DNA of 64,000 nucleotides from Acinetobacter albensis (GTDB taxonomy: Bacteria > Pseudomonadota > Gammaproteobacteria > Pseudomonadales > Moraxellaceae), in NCBI RefSeq assembly GCF_900095025.1, contig NZ_FMBK01000001.1, forward strand, positions 62,001 to 126,000, in the 5' to 3' direction. The translations under genes were made by a program, and so were the position numbers. Below, piece by piece: positions 29,179 to 37,270 of the stretch. Every line of letters begins with the position of its first letter. Position 1 is the first letter of the stretch. The notes under the pieces are model-generated. The model saw only the letters and a list, made by a program, of their open reading frames with translations. It did no database searches and was not told where the DNA came from.

Positions 29179-29625
29179 ATGGCTTATCAAACTATTGTAG
29201 TCCCTGTAGACGGCTCAGAAACTGCTTATGCTGCTGTTGCAAAATCAATTGAATTTGCGCAGGCATTTGGCAGTAAAATTATAGTGGTTCAAGTTTTGTC
29301 GTTAGATCCCTATATTGCAGCAGAATATATTTCTGCCCATCAAACCAATGACTTAATTGAACGTGCTCGTACGTCTATTCTAGAATCTCTCGATGCAGCA
29401 AAAGTTAAATTCAATCAATATGGCATTGAAGTCGAAACTAAAATTCTTGAAGGACAAGTCATTCATCGTGAAATTATCAAAGTCGCTGAAGAAAATCATG
29501 CAGATCTGATCATTATTGGTTCGCATGGTCGTACAGGTCTTAAGAAGTTCTTTCTCGGAAGCGTTGCACAAAGTCTCTTAGGTGAGTCTCATATTCCTGT
29601 ACTGATTGTTCGTCAATCATCTTAA
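29179..29625 (+). CDS. Universal stress protein (UspA family)
   Basis: 148 residues, cytoplasmic. The start YQTIVVPVDGSETAYAA and the ATP-binding pattern GSHGRTGLKKFFLGSVAQ (about residues 113-130, G-2x-G-9x-G-S type) mark a nucleotide-binding Usp protein. I chose the ATG at 29179, with AAGGAG eight bases upstream. These proteins support survival under starvation or stress; the specific role is not readable. It is a single-gene unit with an AT-rich upstream region. Confidence 0.94.
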   Translation: MAYQTIVVPVDGSETAYAAVAKSIEFAQAFGSKIIVVQVLSLDPYIAAEYISAHQTNDLIERARTSILESLDAAKVKFNQYGIEVETKILEGQVIHREIIKVAEENHADLIIIGSHGRTGLKKFFLGSVAQSLLGESHIPVLIVRQSS

Positions 29626-29630
29626 TCGTC

Positions 29631-29664
29631 TCTTCCCCGCTTTTTCTAAAGTTGGGGAACTTTT
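29631..29664 (+). terminator. Possible weak terminator after usp gene
   Basis: TTCCCC / GGGGAA with a long 15-nt loop and a short T run. Confidence 0.4.
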
Positions 29665-29684
29665 ACTGACTGCTGTTTGAGCTA

Positions 29685-30020
29685 TCAATCATTTATCCAT
29701 TGATATTTCTTTAAATTAATTTTATCCCCAATAACGACAATCCCTTCCGCTAGTAATTTTAAAGATTGAATATTTTCACCCTGCAGATTCACTTTGATCA
29801 GGCTAATTTTTCCTTGCGAATTAATCACACGATGCCAAGGAATTTCAGTATCAGCATCCATATTTTTTAAAACATATCCAACTAAACGAGCATGTTTGGG
29901 TAAACCTGCCAGCTTTGCAATTTGCCCGTAGGTGGCTACTTTTGCATATGGAATTAAAGCAATCACTTGTAAAATTTGACGTGCCAATTCATCAGTTTTT
30001 GTATTTAAAGGGGTGTGCAT
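29685..30020 (-). CDS. Alkyltransferase-like protein (ATL)
   Basis: 111 residues related to the C-terminal domain of O6-alkylguanine-DNA alkyltransferase. The helix-turn-helix region (KVATYGQIAKLAGLPKHAR, about 27-45) and Arg/Asn elements are present, but the acceptor cysteine of PCHRV is replaced: the motif is PWHRVI with W62. This is the signature of ATL proteins, which bind O6-alkylguanine in DNA without repairing it and flag it for nucleotide excision repair. The length is typical of ATLs. AAGGACAATCT precedes the ATG. Single gene. Confidence 0.93.
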   Translation of the reverse strand: MHTPLNTKTDELARQILQVIALIPYAKVATYGQIAKLAGLPKHARLVGYVLKNMDADTEIPWHRVINSQGKISLIKVNLQGENIQSLKLLAEGIVVIGDKINLKKYQWIND

Positions 30021-30126
30021 AGATTGTCCTTAAAATATCCAATTAAAAGTTTCAAGCAAATGTTTTAATTTCTCAACTCTTTTATGCTAATGACTTACTT
30101 AATATAAAAATGATGAGAAAAAATAG

Positions 30127-31104
30127 ATGAAAAGGACTTTTTCAACCCTTTGCCTATCCGCTATGCTGCTTTGGACGGGAGTGACAGCGGTGAGTTTGAG
30201 TGTTTTACCCCGTACAAGTTTTGCAGCCCCTGCTCTCAATTTCCAAAATATCTTACAACAAGAACGCACTTGGGCAGGTTTACACACAAAAAAATTAAAG
30301 GTGCAAGATATTACTTGGACCTATAGTGAAGGTGGCTCATCAGCAAAACCTACGCTTTTACTTATTCATGGTCTATCCGGAACTCGTGATAATTGGAATC
30401 GGATGGCGCGTTATTTGACCCCCTATTATCACGTTGTTATTCCAGACTTGCCTGTACATGGTGAAACATCAGTTCCTGAAAATTTCGATTTAAGCATCCC
30501 AAACTTAACTGAAAAAATTCGTCGTTTTGTTGAAGCAGGACAGTTTGACCATCAGTTGCACATTGCTGGACACAGTATGGGAGGTGCGATTGCCATGCTT
30601 TATACAGCTCAATATCCAATCAATACGCATTCTTTACTTTTGATTGATAGTGCAGGCGTTTTTAAATCTGCCAATACCCCCTATTTAAAAGACCCAGCAT
30701 TATTAAAGGATCTAGTCATATCTAAAACTGGAGATTTTGATAAATTGATACACTTGGCGACTGCATCTGCACCTTTTATTCCCAATGAAATAAAAGTCGA
30801 ACAAGAAAAAATGATGATTTCACAATCAAAAAATACTCAAAAAATGGTCGATCAACTTGTGCTGATGTCTAAAACTTACACGCCTGATTCTTTTGCACTG
30901 GCAGCACGTTCAATTGATGTTCCAACATTAATCATTTGGGGGAAACAAGACAAAATTATCAATGTTGAAGTTGCCCAAGAACTCAAATCTTTATTCAAAA
31001 ATGCTCAACCGCCTATTTTGTTAGAAGGCGTAGGACATATGCCGATATTAGAAGCTGAGCAATTAACGGTGCAACCCTATTTGGAATTTTTAAAAACCAA
31101 ATAA
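30127..31104 (+). CDS. Secreted alpha/beta hydrolase (lipase-like), copy 1
   Basis: 325 residues. An N-terminal hydrophobic segment (about 5-33) fits a signal peptide or anchor. The alpha/beta-hydrolase fold shows LLIHGLSGTRDNW (oxyanion region, about 78-90), nucleophile elbow GHSMGG (S150), acid in WGKQDKI (about 275) and histidine in GVGHMPI (about 302). It is clearly paralogous to the 54718 gene: the stretches LTPYYHV.IPDLP, DLSIPN.TE..RRFVE and ILWGKQDKIINVE-like match. Probably an esterase or lipase acting outside the cytoplasm; the substrate is unknown. Confidence 0.88.
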   Translation: MKRTFSTLCLSAMLLWTGVTAVSLSVLPRTSFAAPALNFQNILQQERTWAGLHTKKLKVQDITWTYSEGGSSAKPTLLLIHGLSGTRDNWNRMARYLTPYYHVVIPDLPVHGETSVPENFDLSIPNLTEKIRRFVEAGQFDHQLHIAGHSMGGAIAMLYTAQYPINTHSLLLIDSAGVFKSANTPYLKDPALLKDLVISKTGDFDKLIHLATASAPFIPNEIKVEQEKMMISQSKNTQKMVDQLVLMSKTYTPDSFALAARSIDVPTLIIWGKQDKIINVEVAQELKSLFKNAQPPILLEGVGHMPILEAEQLTVQPYLEFLKTK

Positions 31105-31139
31105 AAATTTACTCTGTAGATTCTACGAATTAACTTGAT

Positions 31140-31168
31140 GATAAAAGCCCACACCTTGGGCTTTTATC
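31140..31168. terminator. Bidirectional intrinsic terminator
   Basis: A perfect 12-bp stem GATAAAAGCCCA / TGGGCTTTTATC with a 5-nt loop, between convergent genes. Confidence 0.88.
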
Positions 31169-31184
31169 CTCTGTTTACACTGTA

Positions 31185-32684
31185 TTAAAAATTATCCGGA
31201 CTTTCCATTCGTTTTACAGCATGTACCTTTTCTGGATTATGCATCACAGCCACACCATCATCTGCTTTTTGGTCAATCAAAGCATCGGGGTTGTACACCG
31301 TAATGGTTTCATTTCCATGTGCATCTTCGCCAACAATATACTGGAAACCTTTTTTATTCATCTTATGACAAAGTCGTTGATACCAGCCTTTAAACCCATT
31401 CTTTTCTTCATGCGGATTATAATAAAAAGCATTCATCACCGCAGGCAAGCCTAAACCACAAACCAGTCCAGACATTAAAACAGCAATAAACGTATATCCA
31501 ATCAGAATACTACTATATTCACTCAGCTCAGGAATATTGGCCACGGCTAAAATTAAAGCCAATGAAATACCGCCTCTCACACCACCCCAAGATAAAATAG
31601 CCAAGCTGCCGTTATAACTTTTATTTCGAAAACTGGGAAAAAATGCGAAGGATAAATAATTTGCAGCAAAGCGAGAAGCATGCAAAATCATAAAGGCCAC
31701 CATACCGCCTAAAATCAGACTGATACTTAAATCTAAAATAAACAACTCTAGACCAATTAAAGTAAACAAAAATGAATTAATAATCCCTTCCACGGTATGC
31801 CAAAAATGATTTACTTCTCGAATCTCACGTTCTTGTAGAATTTCCTTCCATTTATTCCCCACCACTAAACCGCCAATAACACAAGCAATTGGTGCGGAAG
31901 CATGTGCTAATAATGCGACCAGATATGCACCGCATGCCAATAAGGCTGTGGTTAAAATCAAGGATTCCATTTCGTGTTTACCGCGAAGTAATCTTAAAAT
32001 TCCGAGTCCAAAACCCCAACCGATTATGACTGCTACCACAATTTCATACAGTAAGGTTTCCAAAGTACCAATAATGGTGAAATGCTCACCTTGCAACACA
32101 TTTAACAAGGTCATAAAGACGGCAATACACATTGCATCGTTAAACAAGGATTCTCCTTCAAGCTTTACAATGAGATGATGAGGCGCGCGTACCGAACTTA
32201 AAACCCCTTTTACCCCAATTGGGTCAGTTGCACCCAGTGCAGCACCCAATAAAAGCAGAACCAGTAAATCGACTTGATTTCCAATTAGAAATTGATATCC
32301 ATACAAAGTTACCCCAAAAAAAACTGCACAAAGAACCAGTGCAATACTGGCTAAAATACTGATGGGCTTCCAATGACTTTTTAAATCTGAAACTTTAAAC
32401 TTTAAAGCCGAAGAGGTCAGGATAAAACAAATAACCCCGTTAATTAAAAAATCATAAAAATCAATATGACGGACAGCTTCTTCAATGTTATGGATATTAA
32501 TGGTAATAAACTGGTTACCACTCAGCAAGCTTGCCCCCCACTGCAAGATAAAAACGAAAATTGCTGAAACAATCGGTACACCAATCGCTTGAGGAAAACC
32601 TAAAATACGCTTATTAAAAATAGTAGTGGCAATCGAGAGAGCAAAAATAACTGTAAAAACCTGAAGAAAAAAGAAATTTCCCAT
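31185..32684 (-). CDS. CPA1-family Na+(K+)/H+ antiporter
   Basis: Inner-membrane cation:proton antiporter of the NhaP/CPA1 type, about 499 residues with some 12 hydrophobic segments and a roughly 70-residue cytoplasmic tail. Family landmarks are GAALGATDPIGVKGVL and the ion-binding GESLFNDAMCIAVF (Asn-Asp pair), plus SWGGVRGGISLALIL. I chose the ATG at 32684, which has TGGAA six bases upstream; a TTG 16 codons earlier (32732) would add residues unlike a first helix. Role: pH and sodium homeostasis. The ion preference is not determinable. Confidence 0.92.
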   Translation of the reverse strand: MGNFFFLQVFTVIFALSIATTIFNKRILGFPQAIGVPIVSAIFVFILQWGASLLSGNQFITINIHNIEEAVRHIDFYDFLINGVICFILTSSALKFKVSDLKSHWKPISILASIALVLCAVFFGVTLYGYQFLIGNQVDLLVLLLLGAALGATDPIGVKGVLSSVRAPHHLIVKLEGESLFNDAMCIAVFMTLLNVLQGEHFTIIGTLETLLYEIVVAVIIGWGFGLGILRLLRGKHEMESLILTTALLACGAYLVALLAHASAPIACVIGGLVVGNKWKEILQEREIREVNHFWHTVEGIINSFLFTLIGLELFILDLSISLILGGMVAFMILHASRFAANYLSFAFFPSFRNKSYNGSLAILSWGGVRGGISLALILAVANIPELSEYSSILIGYTFIAVLMSGLVCGLGLPAVMNAFYYNPHEEKNGFKGWYQRLCHKMNKKGFQYIVGEDAHGNETITVYNPDALIDQKADDGVAVMHNPEKVHAVKRMESPDNF

Positions 32685-32916
32685 TAACGTTCCAATGTAT
32701 GCGCAGGATTGGAATAAAGTGAATTTATCCAAGGGGTATCGAAAATAATGAATTGATTAATATGAATGAGCTGAAACAGTTTAACCATTTTTTATTTAAC
32801 CCACAAAATAGTTAAGTTTTTTTACATATTTATCGCCATCAATTAATATAGACACGTCTTAGAAGATTTAGTCTACTTAGACTCCTCCCACTCTCCGCAT
32901 TAAGTTGAACTTATCT

Positions 32917-33474
32917 ATGCATCAAACTGTTAAAACCATATTTCGACTTTTTTTTGCGGTGGTTATCTTTATTATTACCGTGGCTTTATTTGTGAGTGTT
33001 TTTTCAAAAACTCAGGAAATTTTAAACGCTGAGAAAAATTTTAAACAGGCAAAAATGCTTTCACTTAAATCAAGTTCAAGCGAACAATTGGTTTTGGTTT
33101 CAAACAATAAACGTCCCGATCAATCTATTTTCATAGTGATTGCTAATAATGGTTTTATCAGCAAAATTAATTGTGAACCTTATTTAAAAGATATCTGCAC
33201 AGATGAGTACAATCAGCTGCACACTCGACAAATCAGTCAAATTGATTTGCTTAAAATAGGTCAGCATACCTATATTCAGCAATTAAATTATCAAGATAGT
33301 CGTACTCAAAAACAGCAACAATTGCATTATTCCAAAGCACACATTCAGCAGTTTTATCAAAATGATATTTCAAAATTAAAATATATTGTTTTTAGTATTT
33401 TACTTTTTGCATTTGCGGCGCTGTATGTATCAGTTAAAATTATACGAAATTTTAAAAAATTTTTAAGCCGATAG
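32917..33474 (+). CDS. Hypothetical membrane protein with extracytoplasmic domain
   Basis: About 185 residues, not recognised. One N-terminal membrane segment (about 10-30) and one near the C-terminus (about 155-177) flank an extracytoplasmic domain of some 120 residues that holds two cysteines spaced seven apart (NCEPYLKDIC), possibly disulfide-bonded. This resembles sensor-like periplasmic domains, but no signalling domain follows; the tail is short and basic. The start is ATG 32917 or TTG 32905. A bidirectional terminator follows. No function proposed. Confidence 0.7.
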   Translation: MHQTVKTIFRLFFAVVIFIITVALFVSVFSKTQEILNAEKNFKQAKMLSLKSSSSEQLVLVSNNKRPDQSIFIVIANNGFISKINCEPYLKDICTDEYNQLHTRQISQIDLLKIGQHTYIQQLNYQDSRTQKQQQLHYSKAHIQQFYQNDISKLKYIVFSILLFAFAALYVSVKIIRNFKKFLSR

Positions 33475-33492
33475 CACTTTAAATTTAGAAAT

Positions 33493-33522
33493 AAAAAAGA
33501 GGATGCACACATCCTCTTTTTT
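33493..33522. terminator. Bidirectional intrinsic terminator
   Basis: AAAAAAGAGGATG / CATCCTCTTTTTT with a 4-nt loop, between convergent genes. Confidence 0.93.
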
Positions 33523-33529
33523 GACCTGA

Positions 33530-34435
33530 TTAAATTGTCTGATTAAAAGTATCACAATCATTGATCTGCCCAGATTTCAGACCTGTTTGAAACCATTGCA
33601 TCCGCTGTGCACTACTGCCATGTGTAAAGCTATCGGGTACAACTTGCCCTGTTGAGCGCTTTTGTAAATAATCATCACCAATTTTATGCGCTGCATCCAT
33701 CGCTTCTTCAACATCTCCAGCTTCCAAAAATTGGGTACGCTGTTGGTTATGATTGGCCCAAATGCCAGCAAAACAATCTGCCTGTAATTCCTGACGTACT
33801 GAAAGTTGGTTGCCTTGTACTTCGCTCGATTGAGCCCGTGCTTTCTGTACTTGTTCTGAAATACCTAATAATGTTTGTAGATGATGTCCAACTTCATGTG
33901 CAACGACATAAGCTTGGGCGAAATCACCCGCTTGATCTTGACGTGATAGTTCAGTCGTATTTTGCTCACCCGTAATACCCATTTGTTGACGCATATCTTT
34001 AAAAAAAGCGGTATCGATATATACCTTTTGATCTGTGGGACAGTAAAAAGGTCCCATCGCCGATTGTGCTGTACCGCAACCTGAATTCACCACACCACTA
34101 AACATCACCAGTTTAGGGGCAACGTATTGGCTATTTAGCTGCTGTTGAAAAACTTGCGTCCACGTATCTTCAGTATCTGCTAGAACTGTTCCAACAAAAT
34201 CCATGGCTTCTTGCTGTTCTGGTGTAGGATTATCCAAACCTTGGGTTTCAGCTACCTGAGAATGTGAAGTCACTTGTTTGGTTGCTTGATAAGCTTGTTG
34301 CGGGTCAACGCCAAAAAATTTCCAAGCCACAAAAGCAACCACTAGGCCTAAAATACTTATTCCCCCTGCTTTAGCTCCGCCTCCACCGCGACGGTCTTCC
34401 ACATTTGAACTTACACGACGTCCTTTCCAGCGCAT
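33530..34435 (-). CDS. ypfJ: Neutral zinc metallopeptidase (YpfJ family)
   Basis: 301 residues of the putative neutral zinc metallopeptidase family. A short basic N-terminus with Gly-rich GGGGAKAGG and one membrane helix (about 25-42) anchors it with the catalytic domain outside. The zinc motif is HEVGH (180-184) in YVVAHEVGHHLQTLLG; the acidic helper ADCFAGIWANH lies downstream. Other marks are SGCGTAQSAMGPFYCP with paired cysteines. AAGGAATA precedes the ATG. It follows the DUF808 gene by 43 bp on the same strand and may share its transcript. Substrates are unknown. Confidence 0.93.
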   Translation of the reverse strand: MRWKGRRVSSNVEDRRGGGGAKAGGISILGLVVAFVAWKFFGVDPQQAYQATKQVTSHSQVAETQGLDNPTPEQQEAMDFVGTVLADTEDTWTQVFQQQLNSQYVAPKLVMFSGVVNSGCGTAQSAMGPFYCPTDQKVYIDTAFFKDMRQQMGITGEQNTTELSRQDQAGDFAQAYVVAHEVGHHLQTLLGISEQVQKARAQSSEVQGNQLSVRQELQADCFAGIWANHNQQRTQFLEAGDVEEAMDAAHKIGDDYLQKRSTGQVVPDSFTHGSSAQRMQWFQTGLKSGQINDCDTFNQTI

Positions 34436-34478
34436 AGTAATATTCCTTCAGCGTGTATTTATCTTATTTTATATCGTT

Positions 34479-35411
34479 TTATGATGCAGTCTTGTTCGAT
34501 TTTGGCCAAAACTTTTTGATTATACTCACCAATAAAAAAACAAGAATACCCGCAATAAATCCCAGGACAAAATTAATTAAAGTTGGGGTCAGTGGCCCGA
34601 TAATACTGCCGAAAGTGGGAATATGCTCAATATGATTGACTGAGTTTTCAGTTAAATGATGCAAAACAGGAACGGCGTGGGTAATAATACCGCCACCCAC
34701 CAAGAACATCGCAATTGTACCTACGATCGTTAGCGTTTTCATTAATTTAGGTGCAAAGGCAAGTAATCCACGCCCAATGCTTTGTTTAAGTGAAGATGCC
34801 TGCTCGGTTAAATATAAACCTAAATCATCAATTTTGACAATCATGGCCACAAAACCATAAACACCTACTGTCATTAAAATGGCAATCACAGACAGCACCA
34901 TGACTTTAGTACCAAAAGTCGCAGCTGCCACTGTTCCCAATGAGATCACCACAATTTCAGCGGACAAAATAAAATCGGTACGAACTGCACCTTTGATTTT
35001 ATCTTTTTCGAATGTCGCTAAATCAGTTTCTATGGCATTCAATTCAGCCTCAGCAGCTTGTTCAGTTTTAGCTTTTTTATGATGTAAGCTGTGAAGAACT
35101 TTTTCGACTCCTTCATAACATAGAAATAAACCACCAATCATCAAAAGTGGATTGATTAACCATGGGGCAACCACACTGATGAGTAGGGCTAAAGGAACCA
35201 AGATTAATTTATTAATAAAGGAACCTTTGGCTACACTCCACACCACAGGTAATTCACGTTCAGCACGTACCCCACTGACTTGTTGTGCATTCAGGGCCAA
35301 ATCATCTCCCAAAACCCCAGCCGTTTTCTTTGCTGCAACTTTACTCATCACAGCAACATCATCAAGTACTGTTGCAATATCATCTAATAATATTAATAAG
35401 CTGCTCGCCAT
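34479..35411 (-). CDS. yedI: DUF808 inner-membrane protein (YedI family)
   Basis: 310 residues. The start [20 protein letters not shown] and [16 protein letters not shown] are characteristic of the YedI/DUF808 family of inner-membrane proteins of unknown function. About six hydrophobic segments follow (around 68-100, 145-195, 220-245, 275-300). AAGGATAAAAAC precedes the ATG. It is upstream of the zinc peptidase gene by 43 bp and divergent from trpS. Nothing in the context shows its role. Confidence 0.92.
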   Translation of the reverse strand: MASSLLILLDDIATVLDDVAVMSKVAAKKTAGVLGDDLALNAQQVSGVRAERELPVVWSVAKGSFINKLILVPLALLISVVAPWLINPLLMIGGLFLCYEGVEKVLHSLHHKKAKTEQAAEAELNAIETDLATFEKDKIKGAVRTDFILSAEIVVISLGTVAAATFGTKVMVLSVIAILMTVGVYGFVAMIVKIDDLGLYLTEQASSLKQSIGRGLLAFAPKLMKTLTIVGTIAMFLVGGGIITHAVPVLHHLTENSVNHIEHIPTFGSIIGPLTPTLINFVLGFIAGILVFLLVSIIKKFWPKSNKTAS

Positions 35412-35522
35412 TGTTTTTATCCTTAATGTTTATATTGAGTATATTAAATACAAATTTTTAAAAAAACTGTATCAACTTCATTAAATTATGGCCATTTTTT
35501 CTATATTGTATTTTTATAGTGC

Positions 35523-35552
35523 CTGACATAAAAAAAAATAATACCGTACAAT
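35523..35552 (+). promoter_or_regulatory. Promoter of trpS
   Basis: CTGACA (35523-35528) and TACAAT (35547-35552) with 18-bp spacing, about 55 bp before the trpS ATG. Confidence 0.6.
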
Positions 35553-35607
35553 ATAGCCATTCATCAGCAGATACATGTTGTGCTAACAATTTTGGAATAA
35601 AGAGATC

Positions 35608-36621
35608 ATGAGTAATCAAGACAATCGTCCTGTTATTTTGACTGGCGACCGCCCGACGGGACAACTCCACTTAGGTCATTTTGTAGGTTCTTTGCGTTCT
35701 CGCGTAGGATTACAAGATTCTCATCACCAACATCTGCTGCTTGCTGATGCTCAAGCTTTAACTGACAATGCTGATAACTTCGAAAAGGTTCGTCGTAATA
35801 TTCTTGAAGTTGCAACCGATTATTTGGCTGTCGGGATTGATCCAACTAAAACCACTATTTGTGTTCAGTCATGCTTGCCTGCTCTGAATGAACTGACCAT
35901 GTTATACCTCAATTTCGTGACCGTTTCACGTTTAGAACGTAATCCGACGATTAAAGCAGAAATTCAGCTCCGTGGATTCGAACGTGATATTCCTGCAGGC
36001 TTCTTATGCTATCCAGTTGCACAAGCGGCTGACATCACTGCCTTTAAAGCATCAGTCGTTCCTGTCGGTGATGATCAAATTCCGATGATTGAACAGACCA
36101 ATGAAATTGTACGTCGCTTAAATCGACAAATTGGTCATGATGTTTTACCAGAGTGTAAAGTTCTACTTTCAAATATGAGTCGTCTACCTGGTTTTGATGG
36201 CAAAGCCAAAATGTCAAAATCTTTGGGTAATACTATTGTGCTTGATGCATCTGACAAAGATATCAAAAAAGCAGTCAATGCCATGTATACCGACCCGAAT
36301 CATTTAAGAATTGAAGATCCAGGTCAAGTTGAAGGCAACATTGTATTTACTTATTTAGATGCTTTTGATTCAAATAAAGCAGAAGTTGAAGAATTAAAGG
36401 CACATTATCGTCGCGGCGGTTTAGGTGATGGAACCGTAAAAAAACGTCTTGAGGGTGTGCTTAAAGAATTGATTACACCTATTCGTGAGCGTCGTATGGA
36501 GCTTGCAAAAGACCCAGACTACATTATGGATATTTTGAAAGATGGCACAGATAAATGTCGTATCATTACTCAAAATACTTTAGATGAAATTAAAGAAGGG
36601 TTAGGTGTTTTCCGCTTCTAA
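35608..36621 (+). CDS. trpS: Tryptophanyl-tRNA synthetase
   Basis: Charges tRNA-Trp. 337 residues, class I synthetase. The HIGH-type motif is HLGH (21-24) in PTGQLHLGHFVGS and the KMSKS motif (201-205) is in GKAKMSKSLGNT. The N-terminal GDRPTGQLHLGH form is that of the variant TrpRS seen in Acinetobacter and several other bacteria. AAAGAG precedes the ATG. No tryptophan leader peptide or Trp-rich frame is visible upstream. A strong terminator follows. Confidence 0.97.
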   Translation: MSNQDNRPVILTGDRPTGQLHLGHFVGSLRSRVGLQDSHHQHLLLADAQALTDNADNFEKVRRNILEVATDYLAVGIDPTKTTICVQSCLPALNELTMLYLNFVTVSRLERNPTIKAEIQLRGFERDIPAGFLCYPVAQAADITAFKASVVPVGDDQIPMIEQTNEIVRRLNRQIGHDVLPECKVLLSNMSRLPGFDGKAKMSKSLGNTIVLDASDKDIKKAVNAMYTDPNHLRIEDPGQVEGNIVFTYLDAFDSNKAEVEELKAHYRRGGLGDGTVKKRLEGVLKELITPIRERRMELAKDPDYIMDILKDGTDKCRIITQNTLDEIKEGLGVFRF

Positions 36622-36650
36622 TTCATTATTTTAAAAGCACTCTTATGAGT

Positions 36651-36687
36651 AAAAAACCAGTCTTTTTTTAATTGACTGGTTTTTTAA
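36651..36687 (+). terminator. Terminator of trpS
   Basis: AAAAAACCAGTC / GACTGGTTTTTT with an 11-nt loop. Confidence 0.9.
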
Positions 36688-36943
36688 AATTTATAATCTT
36701 ATTGAATATAAAATTAGACTTATTACATACTTTAAATTTTATCTACCAAATAATTTTCATACATGCAGTTGATATTTAATTATCCAATTGAATATCACGC
36801 CAATAAACAATTCTCAGTATTCGAGTTAAAAGGATAAGCCCCTCAATCTTCTTAAATCAACAAGGCGCTAGGATTCAATCATAAAGACCCATCATCCATT
36901 CAGATTACTTTAATCTAGAAAAATTTTACTCTATAAATAAGCG

Positions 36944-37142
36944 CCATGGATCACACTCACCTAAAGTGATTAACTTTAATTAACACAACTTAACTCAAAG
37001 CATCATGAAATGACTGATCATTCATTTTATGATGCTTTCATTGTTTAAGACTCTAAAGAGTTTTGACATTCTCCTTAACCGAAACTGTGTAAACAGATTC
37101 GTTGTTCTACGCAATGATCACCCCAATCATTGCGTTTTTTTT
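36944..37142 (+). ncRNA. Candidate small structured RNA
   Basis: The gap between trpS and wzi (36688-37216) has no supported gene, yet it ends at 37110-37142 in a strong plus-strand terminator (CGCAATGAT / ATCATTGCG, 7-nt loop, T8) that no known gene needs; trpS already has its own. Upstream are a 17-bp stem (36997-37013 with 37022-37038, one G-U), then the short stems ACTCT aa AGAGT and CTGT gtaa ACAG. A possible -10, TATAAA, lies at 36932-36937. Together this suggests a transcript of about 200 nt. An alternative is the end of a short unrecognised mRNA. A 24-codon frame at 36763 lacks a ribosome binding site. Confidence 0.42.
37110..37142 (+). terminator. Orphan strong intrinsic terminator
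   Basis: CGCAATGAT / ATCATTGCG with a 7-nt loop and T8. No coding gene lies directly upstream. Confidence 0.85.
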
Positions 37143-37218
37143 GTTTTCAAATTTAAGAAGAAATATTGGTAGATGTATTTTTATTCGACAGTATTTACCT
37201 TATTTTAAAATATAAAAT

Positions 37219-37250
37219 AAAAAAAGTCCTACTTCAGTAGGACTTTTTAA
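37219..37250. terminator. Terminator of wzi
   Basis: AAAAAGTCCTAC ttca GTAGGACTTTTT, a perfect stem able to act in both directions. Confidence 0.92.
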
Positions 37251-37270
37251 AACCAAAATGACTGACTAAA

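Noticed and set aside
33652..33975. Plus-strand frame of 107 codons opposite the zinc peptidase gene
   Set aside because: An antisense shadow of a well-supported metallopeptidase with no start signals.
36915..36947. Minus-strand 10-codon frame MALIYRVKFF with AGGTGAG upstream
   Set aside because: Too short to support, no conserved context, and it lies in the candidate small RNA region.
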